The notes beneath the pieces are model-generated. The model was given only the letters and a program-made list of their open reading frames with translations. It did no database searches and had not been told where the DNA came from. A DNA stretch of 64,000 bases from contig JACGCN010000014.1 in the NCBI GenBank assembly GCA_014905825.1, forward strand, positions 1,267,804 to 1,331,803, read 5' to 3'. The position numbers and the translations under genes were made by a program. How positions within the stretch are numbered: the first letter of the stretch is position 1; each line of letters opens with the position of its first letter. This DNA comes from Lyophyllum atratum. Taxonomy: Eukaryota > Basidiomycota > Agaricomycetes > Agaricales > Lyophyllaceae. Shown piece after piece: positions 33,366 through 43,807 of the stretch.

Positions 33366-33770
33366 GCGCTCGTTACCGTTCCTGATCCCCGAAACCATCC
33401 AGCCTTCCTTCCCTCTTGGTCGGGGCGAACGGCGTTCGACGGTAACACTGCGCTACCGCTTTGACTTAAAGGTGTGATCAATACCTTCACTCGTTACCGT
33501 TACTGATCCTTGAAACCATCCAGCCTTCCCTCTTGGTCGGCGAACAATGTTCGACGGTAACACTGCGCTACCGCTTTGACTCAAAGGTGTGATCAATACC
33601 TTCGCTCGTTACCGTTACTGATCCTTGAAACCATCCAGCCTTGCCTCTTGGTCGGGGCGAACGGCGTTCGACGGTAACACTCCGCTACCACTTCGACTTA
33701 AAGGTACAGTCAGTACCTTCGAATGCAGAATTTGAACTCATCATTTCTGTCCTTCGAACTATTCAGCCTT
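33366..33770 (+). repeat. Tandem repeat of 115-127 bp, four copies
   Basis: Copies are anchored on GAAACCATCCAGCCTT at 33391, 33512 and 33627, with a diverged copy at about 33754. Each holds CTCTTGGTCGG, GTTCGACGGTAACACT and a TTAAAGGTG donor-like end. Small indels between copies change frame, so coding is uncertain. Confidence 0.75.
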
Positions 33771-33829
33771 GTCGGGGCGTACTGCGTTCCCCGCCTACAT
33801 GTCAAACCGAACATCCACTTCTCCTTAGA

Positions 33830-34650
33830 CGACCGAGTCACAGACCCAGGATGAACTGGAACGCGAATCCGAATTCGCTATGACTCTCGACTCAGTTGTA
33901 AGCACTGATGACTCGGAGCCACTGTCCGAATCCATGATAATGGTTCAGATAACGGCCTCGACAACCTCGCAAGCTCCTCGCGCGCATCCGTTCTCTTCCT
34001 TTTTCGACAGCACTGATCCGAAATGCTTTCGCCCTACGCACCGCGCTCTCCGACATCCACTGCTGTCGACACTCGCGATGACTCGTCCTCGGTCAATATC
34101 CTTCCACCCTCCCCAACAGCATCTACGCGTTCTTCCATCCATCTGGTCGACTCTAATAATTCTACAACTCTACACGACAACAAGCCAGAAGCGGCTCTTG
34201 GTCACGCCCGTAAATCGAGTAATGCCACCTTCACCTCAGGCCAGCACCAGTCGCGACGTTTCAGACCTCGACCACCAGCGCACAATTGCCTCCGACACCA
34301 CTATTCAGTCACACGCGCCGATGGAGACTCGATCCCGGGACCCGGTCGGCGCTCAATCAAAAGCTGCGGCCCCACCGCCCTCTGTTGCCACCAAGTATCT
34401 CTGTTCTATTCCTCCTACCCCATTGTCCTCGTCGAGCATTCTCGCCATCATACAACCTTCAGAAGCACCACAAGTGCCTTCTCCCCTGCTCTCCCTTCCA
34501 CCAGTCGACCAATTGTACGGTGTCATAGTGAAGGGTCTCTGTTCACTACAACGCCCGTTCAACACCCGTTCATGGTTCAGGATCAGAACTGCGCTACCGC
34601 CCACATTCGGTTCCCTCAGGCTACATCGTCGAACGTACGTTTAAACTCTT
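33830..34650 (+). other. Possible Ser/Pro-rich coding region with frame switches
   Basis: Two overlapping plus-strand open frames have alternating natural-looking stretches: TTESQTQDELERESEFAM near 33830, then PPSPTASTRSSIHL in another frame, then PPTPLSSSSILAI in the first again. This suggests a decayed or frameshifted disordered protein between the divergent promoter and the gene at 34882. No domain recognised. Confidence 0.3.
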
Positions 34651-34881
34651 ATCGGCCATCGTAAACGTACAGCTAACATGTGCTTGCCGCAGCGTTGCTA
34701 TGTATGTGAAAGCTCCATGGCAGGACTTTGGTATATTGTGTGACGATTACAAGTTTACCTCCAGCGTCGCGTTTCCCTAATATGTGATCGTGTGAATTAA
34801 CGATGTTTAAGACTCAACACCATTTTTTACCTAACCAACTCGACAGCACTTTTCACCGCATAAACTCGACACAACCGCATA

Positions 34882-37878
34882 ATGAAACCAAGAGCTACAC
34901 GCTCTCAAACAGCGCAAGCTCAGGCGCGAAAACAAGCAGACGAGCCGCCGTCAGCTTCGGAGACCGAAGGAACCGACGACGTCGACGAACCTCAGGGTGA
35001 CACCCCGCTCTTCTTGAAGACCAAATACCCCCACCCGTCCAAGAAGGTAGGCAATACCACGTATACATGCTCGTAAAATCTAACTCACCACCTAGCTGGT
35101 TCAAACCGACGTTCCTAAAGGGTGAGTATTCTACGTGGCAGGTGCTGGACTCACGTCGCACTACAGAGTGGACTCGTGTGCTGGACTATGTCGCACACAC
35201 CACCTTCTTCCCTCTGGACTACAGTCGAGGGTGTTTTGTTGTTTAGTCGTGTCTTTACTAATCAAATCTCATTGAACAGGACTGCAGGTCCGGGACGAGC
35301 AAAGTACTTTTTTCTAACCTCGTCTTACTGTCATTGTGTGACGTGTTCTCATTCAGGTCGCAGAAGTCGGCTGAGACTCCCAATCAGTCTTACAAGGATG
35401 ACATCGCACCCGATGATGAGACGACACCTGACGAGTGAGTTTCCTCTCATCACTTTATTGAGAAACATTAATAACCCACCCACAGAGCGACTGCTGCCAA
35501 AACAAAGAGCAAGAAACCAACGGAGAAGAAGCCGACAACGCAGTAAGCTTTCTCTCAGTATCTCGCTGTCACTCATTGACGTCTTTTCATTCAGGGCTCG
35601 GAAGTATGCTGCGAAAGGCAAGAACAAGTCTCACAACGGCGACGCCATCACCCCCGATGACGACACAGCCCAGAAGTAAGTCATATTCGTTATGCAGCGT
35701 CGCATCTTCATTTAATTTTCATCACAGGGCGGAACCTACAAAAGGAAACACCGTCGGCAACATGTGAGCTCCGTCGCGTCACATGATGAAGAAACATTAA
35801 TATTTCGACTGCAGAGCGGCTGCTGTACAACCGGAGAACAAGAAAGCAACGCAGAACAAGAAAGTGACGGAGAACAAGAAAGCGACGGAGAACAAGAAAG
35901 CGACGGCGAACAAGAAAGCAATGGAGAACAAGAAAGCAACGGAGAAAGCAACGGAGGGCGTGGCCGAAGGGTAAGTACTCCTCTTTCGATCTGTCGAACA
36001 ATATGAACTAATGTTGAGACTGGATCCAGAGAGGATGGCGAAGACGAAGACGACATAAACAGCGACCGAGAGGAAACGCACAGGTAAGCGAATGCCCTGC
36101 AAAAAAGCTATGTATATGAAGAGTATCTTAGGCTCCCACCTGGCGGACGAACCGGCGAAGAGAAAAAAAAGCGAAGGGTCATTCGTGGAAGGTACGCTAA
36201 CGTTTACTATCACTGATCAATCATTAACATTCTTCTATTAGTGTCCAGCACCCGACTCAGCAAATCGTGAGGTGAACCTCTCTTTCTTTCTTTCTGAGGG
36301 CACTGTTGGACTATTGTCATTCGTGTCTTGCCCGCGAGTTGGACTATTGTCACTCGTTCTATGGTCTCTCGATGATCTGGACTATAGTCGAGCATCGAGG
36401 GACTTGCATCAAGCCCGACCCCGATACGTGTTGAAGCTGACGAACTCTTTTAGGCATACTACCTCAAGCAAAGCTGCCGGTTCCGTGATGTATGTACTAG
36501 CCATACATACCATGTCGTTGCTAACATCAGACCTCTTCAGGGCGCGGGCTTCGACGGCAAATGCGACACTCCAAGAACGTATGGAACGGGAGAAGGAAGA
36601 GCGGGCCCAGCGAACGACGGCTGCCACCAACAAGCGGTATATTGAATCTACCATGTCTCCATTTCTTCAGACTAACTCGGCCTTCCGTTCAGCGGTGATG
36701 TACGCACAAAGGTCGGCGGGCGACGAAACTACGTAAGCATATCGCGGTGTTCTATTAATCTTTCCATTAATTCTATCTTAGTTCACCCCCAAACCAAAGG
36801 AAAACGTCTTTCAAACGGCCCTGTTTCTGCATGAGACCTCCAAGGACCCGTGAGTATTGTCAACGCAATTGAGGTTCATACGCTGACATCCATTCTCGCT
36901 CTAGGTGGGACCAATTACCTGGTCCTGATACGCCTGCGGTTACGACCGATGTTACCCTCTCCCAACTTCGGCCAGGTTATGACTATTTCATCCGCGTGGG
37001 TCCCGGCGGTCCTGGGTCTGGGACGATGACATATCGTGGAAAACTTCGGGAATGGCGACAGGGCGATCCTGACATCCCCGACGACGACGAGGCATGGTGG
37101 AATGCTGACACCGGGCGCTGGGAGACCATCCCCGATGGCTGTGTCCGTCACCTCGGCCCTCCCGAACCATCGAAACGCCTGCTCAAGAAAGTCGGTCTGC
37201 CCGGCGCCGCTACTGCAGATTTCAATGCAGTCCTATCTCAAATGGGGCTTCGACTGAATGATGGCGTGTCTGAGCATGGGTATCAAGACCAGAACATGGA
37301 TGGGGACGAAGACCATGAGATGGATGGGGAAGATGACGACATCGAAATGGAGACCCCCGGGAGCGACAACAACGGTGACGATGAAGGAGATGGGGAAGCA
37401 CTAAACGCGCGCCGTCCCGATGACGAGCAGGAAGAGGAAGGTGGTGAAGAACGGTACCATCGCCGCAGTCACGAGGATGAGGAAGAGGAAGAGGAGGGAG
37501 TTGAACAGCCGCGCGACCAAGGGGAAGACGAGGGAGTGGAACAGGGACACGACGATGGGGAAGAAGAGACGCGTGCCCCTTTCCAGCGCGAAGACGAAGA
37601 TGAAACGGAGAACAGTGACTACAGCGAAGGTGTCCGGGAACGCAAGGCTGTCAATGCCCTTCGCGCCAAGACTGGCGCCCGACCCCTTGATGAAGATTCT
37701 GCGGACGAACGACACAGAGACGAGGAGGATCTGCGTGAAATGCAGATGGATGTCGATGCGAACACTGGCGAAGGCGACCGTAAGGTCAAGGGCAAGGGCA
37801 AGGGCAGGGAAGTGACCGAGGAACGCGAGGACTCAGGCTTCACTGCCTTAAACATCGATGACCTCCTGGTCATGGATA

Positions 37879-37910
<32 letters not shown>

Positions 37911-40340
37911 ATCGAAGAAGAATCGTCTGCCACGCGCCGAGGGCCTCTGAATGCGGCACAGAAGGCAGCCATCAAACAGGCCGCCAACACCTTCCGCAAC
38001 CTAGCGACGGAATACCGTGTCTCGCTCCCAAGAATCATGCGCGAGGCGAACTTAGACGTCATTCATGCACGAGGCACCAGTGCATGGAACGCGTTTCAGG
38101 CGTGGCAAAGAATAAACGGGTCTCGTCCTTCTGGTATGTGATGCAGGTGCTATCTCCGTTCTGGCACTTACGACGGTATCTCCAGATCCCAACGAAATAC
38201 TCGAATGGTCGACCGGGATGCGGGAGCGATATGCCGCCACAATCGCCGGTAAAACAAAGGCGGAGGTGAAGACCTTGATGGAAACATGGGTCACTGAGGT
38301 GAAGAAGGTGGGGGGTGACAGTGACGTCGTAAATCGACTGAGCGTCGCACGCAAGCGCCTGGGTGAGATCGTACGTCAAGATACCATGCGTCTCTGCCTA
38401 CGTACACTCATAACAATCTTTATCCAGGCTGCGAATATCGCGTCGTATGGGGACGCCGAAGTTCTCATCGCTCTGGTTCCCCTTTCTGAGAACCGCGTCG
38501 CCCCACAGCTGAGGACGCTGATGTCAGGGTCGGGCCTGATGCAACAGCTGATTGCCCGAGAGGCGAACAAGGTGGTAATTAATAAGGTGCTGAACGGGTA
38601 TAGCTGCCTTGCCCAGTACGTCACCTCTAGCTGCTATGATTTTGTGTTGATAACTTACGCTCGAACAGAAGCATCAAGAACGGCTCTGTCAAACCAGAGG
38701 ATGTATCCCTCGAGCAGATGTTCCAATTTGGAGACGCCAGCACTACGGTCGCAAAACCGTGGTCATGGGAGCAGGGCCCTAAGGAAGATCACCGCGATTG
38801 GAAGCGCCGAATTGTGGGAAGGCTTTTCCCTAACATCTTCCGTAAGGAGTTTTCGTTTGTATTCCAACGCTGATACTAATTACTTGTCTAGTTCGTGACC
38901 TGGGCGAAGAGAAGTTCCAGCTATACGAACCGTGGAACATCCCTTCTATCCTCATCCGTTGCAGGGTTGCGATTGTCGGATGGCCCCATGGCGTCAGGGT
39001 ACCCGAAGAGGGCTGGAAGATTCGCATGCTCAACTCCGCTGAACTCGACTCCTTGGAACATGCGATCCAGAGAAAAGACGGGCACCAGCTGCGCTTGCAG
39101 CCACTTTTTGAAGGTACGGATATTTCTCGTCACTAATATTATCTCAATATCTTACATGTTAATAGATGACGAAGAAGCTGACGAATTCAATGACGAGATT
39201 GGCGGCAGCGACTGGCTCGATACGGCTATCGTTTGGGTGCACCAGGGTGCGACAACGAAGCTGAAGTCTGGCCTCATCATTCGTGACTGCAAGTCCTATT
39301 GCGAGCGCCGTGACGCCAAGATGCACGGCCACGAAGACGGCCATTCCGTCACCCCGTCTCCTTCCCCGTCCCGCCGCAAGAGACCCCGCCGCAAGGACAT
39401 GACCAAGGCTCGTTCGACGAAGTTGGCGTCGAAGAATAGGAAGACGTCCAACACTTCGAAGACATCCACGTCTGGTGATGAAGGTCAGAAGGAAACCACC
39501 AGCACCGGCCCCACCACTCGCGGCCCCAAGGCACGCCCCCCAAAGACGCCCAACCCCCGTCGTCGTAAGCGTGCTCGCGTCGAAGACTCCTCCGAGGTTG
39601 AGGACCCAACACCTCGCCCGAAGATCGTCACACACGCCCCCATCCCCTTCAAACTCGACGCGAATTTGACAAGCAGCGAAGCCGACGCCCCCGTTCTTGC
39701 CCGGCCTATCGCCGCCGCCGGTACCCAGCGTATGCCTGCCGCTGGTAACCGCCCTACGCCTGCCGCTGGTACCCGACCTATTATCCCTTTGGCCCATGCG
39801 CGTGCTATGCCCATCGCTGGCGGGCAATCGGCTCGAATTCGACCTCAACCCAACCAGCCCTTTGCTCGGGCAACTCGGGGTGAGCATATGCCCTTGGTCA
39901 ACATGGCTCGATCCTCGCAACCTCCCGTCCTCGGCGCTGTTCGTCAACAGCAACTGCGTTTCCCGCCAGCTCCCCGGCAGCAAAGTCGAGACATCGCGAA
40001 TGTCGGAGTTGTTCACCGAGCGCCTCCTACGAATGCCGCCTATCGCCCGCCTCCGATTCAGCACAACGCAGTGGCAGGCCCCTCCCGACCGCGTGATCCT
40101 TGGCACGCTGTGCAAGGCAGAGCCGCTCGAAACCCCCAGCGTCAATATTTTGTTGTCGACAATACCGGATATGTCCAAGACGAATATGCCCCAGACGGGT
40201 ATGATGACGACGAATATATGGGCGAACAGTATATGGGTGACGCGTATGGTGATGTCGGAGCCTACGACGGCGGGGTTGCTTATTCTTTCCAACATGAGCA
40301 GGATGCCGGCGGGAACCGGTTCTTTGGTGGGCGCGCGTAG
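34882..40340 (+). CDS. KDZ-element cargo protein 2, unknown, many microexons, acidic and basic disordered regions
   Basis: I do not recognise the family. From ATG 34882 (MKPRATRSQTAQAQARKQ) a series of small exons with clean splice sites follows. Examples are TKSKKPTEKKPTTQ, ARKYAAKGKNKSHNG, a (E)NKKAT repeat exon at 35815-35969, EDGEDEDDINSD, and EEKKKRRVIRG. The large exon (about 36906-38131) contains GYDYFIRVGPGG, EAWWNADTGRWETIPDG and a long acidic region with about ten consecutive Asp near 37880. Later exons carry RLFPNIF, WNIPSILIRCRVAIVGWPHG, WLDTAIVWVHQG, a basic region (RRKRPRRKDM) and a Gln/Pro/Tyr-rich tail ending GGNRFFGGRA at 40340. The product is about 1,200-1,300 aa, probably nuclear. 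Confidence 0.6.
35145..36391 (+). promoter_or_regulatory. Further TGGACT-nnn-GTCG motif copies inside introns of cargo gene 2
   Basis: Plus-oriented copies lie at about 35147 (TGGACTCACGTCG), 35182 (TGGACTATGTCGC), 35215 (TGGACTACAGTCGA), 36307, 36340 (both TGGACTATTGTC) and 36378 (TGGACTATAGTCGA). They are the same motif as in the divergent promoter. Confidence 0.45.
35838..35955 (+). repeat. 15-bp coding minisatellite (ENKKAT repeats)
   Basis: About seven tandem copies of GAGAACAAGAAAGCG-like units encode a Lys-rich pentapeptide repeat within one exon of cargo gene 2. It is bordered by a CTGCAG acceptor and a GTAAGT donor. Confidence 0.8.
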
Positions 40341-40669
40341 GGTATGTATTTTCCAATTCATAGTTATTAATTTAATTTGCTGATATTTTTGCGGCGGCTG
40401 CTGTGTAGTTACATCAAGTCTTGTAGTTACCTGCTGGGTCCAGTATCTACTCATCAGTTGCAGGAGGGCGTCTGCTTGGCCGGATACCATTGCGTACATA
40501 TTTTTTTCATCATACTAAATGAATGCACGCTTTTCTCATCGCAAACATTTTGCTGCATGATATTGTAAGGAAAAGAGTTTCCGAATTGAACTTGTAAGTA
40601 TTAGGATATCTTTTGGCTTACACGCGGTGGCTATGACCTTGTGAGTTTGCCAGTGCGAGACTTTGCCAA

Positions 40670-40750
40670 GGGCACATGGTGTAGTTGGTTATCATGCCCG
40701 CTTAGCACCTCGCGTCTGGGCGGTCCCCGGTTCGATTCCGGGTGTGTGCA
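40670..40750 (+). tRNA. tRNA-like sequence, probably degenerate
   Basis: A D-arm-like GTGTAGTTGGTTATCAT and a perfect T-arm (CCCGG TTCGATT CCGGG) are present. The 3' end TGTGTGCA pairs with GGGCACA except at the second base. The anticodon loop would read TTAGCAC (AGC, Ala), while the D-arm looks Val-like. The 3' anticodon stem does not pair cleanly, even allowing a small intron, and the sequence is about 7 nt longer than an intronless tRNA. It sits inside the KDZ element, outside its coding genes. Probably a pseudogene. Confidence 0.5.
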
Positions 40751-41080
40751 TACATAAGCTGAGCGGATGTTTTTTGTGTCTCTGGTTGTTGATGCAGCGC
40801 CGCCTCGTCGTTAGAACGGCGCTAAACATTAAATATTGCCGTGCACTATCTTTTCCTTTACAATTAAACTTAATCGCTATTGCTTTCTGCTACGATTAAG
40901 TTCACTAAATACTATTGCTTTGCGCTAGTCTTTAGTTGCAAGTAAGTTTGATATATTAGAATTTGAGACCACAATTTACTCTCTTATTATTCTCACGGAT
41001 TTACAGTGGACCTAAACTGTCAATGTTTACCCAATAAGTGGATTACTCAGATTATGCCAACTTTAGTTGTCAATATTCTG
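40751..41080. other. AT-rich DNA without supported gene
   Basis: No coding or RNA signal between the tRNA-like sequence and the right subterminal repeats. Confidence 0.4.
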
Positions 41081-41084
41081 GTCC

Positions 41085-41560
41085 AGGGCATGCCCACGAG
41101 GAACTTGGGTGACCCAATTCAGTCTTTCTATCCCTGGAGTGATTCCCACATGTGTCCAGGGCCTACCCATGATGGAGATGGGCAATTCCCACAGTACCTC
41201 TGGGTTACCTTTTCACAATTTCCAAAGAGTCATGGACATACCCAGAAGAAGCCGGGGTCACCCAATGCAGTCTTTTAACCTCCAATCACCCATGGGTAAT
41301 TCCCGGATGTGCCCAGGGCCTGCCCATGAAGCAGCTGGGCAATTCCCACCGTACCTCTGGGTCATCTTTTCACGGGTCCCAAAGAGTCACGGACATGCCC
41401 AGAAGGAACTTGGGTCACCCAGTTCAGTCGTCCAATGTCAAGGGATCACCCATGGGTAATTCCCACATGTGTTCAGGGCATGCCCATGAAGCATATGGGC
41501 AATTCCCATCGTACCTCCCAAAGAGTCACGGGCTTGCCCACGATGAACTTCGGTGATCCG
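41085..41560 (-). repeat. Right inner repeat array, about 158-bp period
   Basis: Three units are anchored on CAATTCCCAC/T(A/C)GTACCTC at 41183, 41340 and 41500, with CAAAGAGTCA(C/T)GGAC and GGGC(A/C)TGCCCATGA. They are rich in short GGGCA/TGCCC palindromes. Confidence 0.7.
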
Positions 41561-41639
41561 ACTATGTCTTCCAATCACAGATTGTGGTAGGTGTGTCTGG
41601 TGAAAATACCAAACTTGGTTTTACATGAAGTTGTGTGAT

Positions 41640-41970
41640 ATTTTTCGACTGGCAGAACAAATATTGTTCGTAGATTGTAAGATTGATTGGTAGTCTAAGC
41701 ATTCCTCTCTTGTCAAGTTGAACGTGGGTAAACAGCAACTTCTGCAGGTGCTCAGCTTGTGGGCATGTGAGAAGTTGTGGTATATTTGTCTGACTGGCAG
41801 AACATACATCGTCCATGACTTGTAAGGAATGATTGGTAGTCCAAGCATCACTCTCTTGCCAAGTTGAATGTGGGTAAAGTACATTCCCTGCAGGCGCTTG
41901 GTAGGTGGTCATGTAAGAAGTGTTGTATTTTTCCAACTGGGACAACATACATTGGGTTACACTTTCAAAT
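41640..41970. repeat. 142-bp tandem repeat, three copies
   Basis: Units are anchored on (G)GCAGAACA(A/T)A at about 41654, 41796 and 41938 (the last diverged). They share GATTGGTAGTC(T/C)AAGCAT, TCTCTTG(T/C)CAAGTTGAA(C/T)G and GTGGGTAAA. Confidence 0.7.
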
Positions 41971-42054
41971 TGGTAGACTATCAACATGGGCTTCAACAAC
42001 AGACTCATACTCAACAGCAATGAAGACTTCACTTTCCGGAAGGCTCCTGGACTG

Positions 42055-42665
42055 GTCCAGGGCATGCCCAGTATCATTTTGGGTGACCCAAATTAGAAGG
42101 AAACACCTGTGGGCAGCACCCAATACATTTCTGGGCATTTCCACTACGATGAGGGTGATCCCACTGGGTCTCCCAACATATCATTGCACACCCGTGGGCA
42201 GCTACCGGGATAGTGCAGGGTGTTTCCACTATGGGGTGGGTGGCCCTGCTGGATTGCCCTGTATATCATGGGCAGCTCCTAGCAGAGTACAGGACATGTC
42301 CACTATAATGAGGGTGATCTTCCAGGATTGCCCAAGATGTCATGGGATACCCATGGGCAGCACCCAGTAGAGTCATGGGTATGTCCAATGTGGTGAGGGT
42401 GGTCCTGCAGGGTTGCCCAAAGTATTGATGGACGCCTAGGGGCAGCTCCCAACAGAGTTCAGGACATGTGCCCTATTGCACGGGTGACCCTAATGGGTTG
42501 CCCAAGGTATTGGTGGACACCACTGGGCAGCTCCCAACAGAGTTCAGGACATGTGCCCTGTGTTACGGGTGACCCTAATGGGCTGCCCAAGTATTGGGCA
42601 ACACCCTTGGGCCGCACCCAAGTGAAATTCAGGAAAGTTCCACTATAATGAGGGTGATCCAGAGC
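42055..42665 (-). repeat. Right subterminal repeat array, inverted relative to the left one
   Basis: Units of about 60-80 bp contain GGGCAGCTCCCAACAGAGT, TCAGGACATGT and ATGAGGGTGATCC, the complements of the left-array words at 24873-25470. Confidence 0.7.
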
Positions 42666-42775
42666 CGGTGCAGTCTGTTTAGTTTGTAACAGATATCATG
42701 TGAGGTCAGGCAGGGATGAAGATTAAAATAATATGTTCCTACGGAAAGAAGTAGGAAACTTCACCTGTTGAACAA

Positions 42776-43346
42776 ATGGGTACACACCCTTCAATTTCTA
42801 AGCTTCCACCCCCCTCCCTCCACAGTAACCCAAGATGATGATGGTACACCTTCCCCTTTCCTAGCTGTTCTGCTAATCCCGCTCCATACCGTCTCTTGAA
42901 ACCTCACACAATTGATCGTCATGTAATACCGATAGGAAACCCTAACCTTAAGTCCCCCAACTGTCGGTTCCGCAAGAAGGCCCCTGCAGGCAGTACATTA
43001 TTGTCTGCAGCAACTTACCACATGTAGTATATGACTACGGTAAAGAGGCCCTGCGGCCAAAAAAAAAAAAAAAAAAAAGGCTGAGGACCCCGTGCACCCT
43101 GTGACAAGGTATTGTTTAATGCGGGCACACCCATATGGTTGGGTATCCCAGACCATGCCCGGGCCACCCACAATTGGGCAATGGGCGTGTTCCTGGTGGA
43201 AATCCCAGAGGGATGCCCTAGGGCGCCCATGGGCAGGGAAGGCCCAAACCCACCAAGGGATGCCCCCGGGCAAAGGGCCTCTTAGGGGGTAACTTTGGAT
43301 GGAATTGTGACACCTAAGAGGGGGGGTCAATGGGTTGACTGAAGTG
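42776..43346 (-). repeat. Right inverted terminal repeat of the KDZ element
   Basis: The reverse complement matches 24236-24872 over about 570 bp, ending in GGTCAATGGGTTGACTGAAGTG. It contains an A-tract of about 19 nt near 43060 where the left copy has a T-rich run with interruptions. Confidence 0.8.
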
Positions 43347-43460
43347 CTTCAGGCTGAGCGTCTTTCTGCAGAGACAAACAGTTGGGTCTTTGTAGCAGCA
43401 GAGCACCCTCACGCAGCCTCAACCAACTCATTTTTCCACTACGCCTCCCCTGCACTGCTT

Positions 43461-43690
43461 TGAGACGCCTGGCAGCAAACCAACGAGCTGGTCAATGATT
43501 TTGGAACTATTTCCTCTGGGCTGCTGACGTTCAACAAGCAGCAAGTCGTGCAGCTTAACAAGCGCTATGCAGATGCACAGAAGGAAAAGAATACTGCTGT
43601 TGAAGAGGCACGTCAGGCTATCGAGGTGCTTGCAGTGGAGAGAGATCAGTCAGCAGTCTTGGCTACTCTGATTGACCAACATCGTAAAGG
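43461..43690 (+). pseudogene. Orphan coding exon fragment, helical
   Basis: One plus-strand frame stays open for about 75 codons (TNELVNDFGTISSGLLTFN, then LNKRYADAQKEKN, ARQAIEVLAVERDQSAVLA) and ends in GKG at a GTACC donor-like site. The pattern is that of an amphipathic helix. No start, stop or upstream exon is clear. It lies just outside the right end of the KDZ element and may be a gene cut by the insertion. Family not recognised. Confidence 0.35.
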
Positions 43691-43807
43691 TACCATTAAT
43701 GTCCGTGATATTCCCCTGGAAATTTAGAATAGATAGCTGAACAAATCTCAGCGACAAATAAATTGCATGTACATGACATTTAGAAACTAGTGTAGAGATA
43801 CTACTTC

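Larger units (their letters stand above)
24234..43346. mobile_element. About 19-kb KDZ DNA transposon with long inverted terminal repeats and cargo genes
   Basis: Ends near 24236 and 43346 carry the same sequence in opposite orientation: (C)AGTCAACCCATTGACC, then GGTGTCACAATTCCAT, GGCCCAAACCCACCAAGGG and more over about 600 bp. Inside these lie inverted subterminal arrays, a KDZ transposase gene, two further unknown genes and a tRNA-like sequence. KDZ (Kyakuja-Dileera-Zisupton) elements are cut-and-paste DNA transposons that often have long ends and 8-bp target duplications. No clear 8-bp duplication is visible here. The left boundary is set by truncation of the 338-bp repeat. A composite of two elements cannot be excluded, but matching ends in inverted order favour one unit. 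Confidence 0.75.

Noticed and set aside
36270..36740. 154-codon open frame MNLSFFLSEGTVGLL...
   Set aside because: It reads through clear splice sites and the TGGACTATTGTC motifs. The exons within it belong to cargo gene 2 in another arrangement.
39159..40499. 446-codon minus-strand open frame opposite cargo gene 2
   Set aside because: GC-rich antisense of a low-complexity, Pro/Arg-rich exon. The plus strand has consistent splice sites and the minus strand has no recognisable motif.
40670..40750. Functional tRNA-Ala(AGC)
   Set aside because: The anticodon stem does not pair and there is an acceptor mismatch; kept only as tRNA-like.
24226..43354. 8-bp target-site duplication for the KDZ element
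   Set aside because: Left flank GGGGAGTA has no match beside the right end, so no duplication is claimed.
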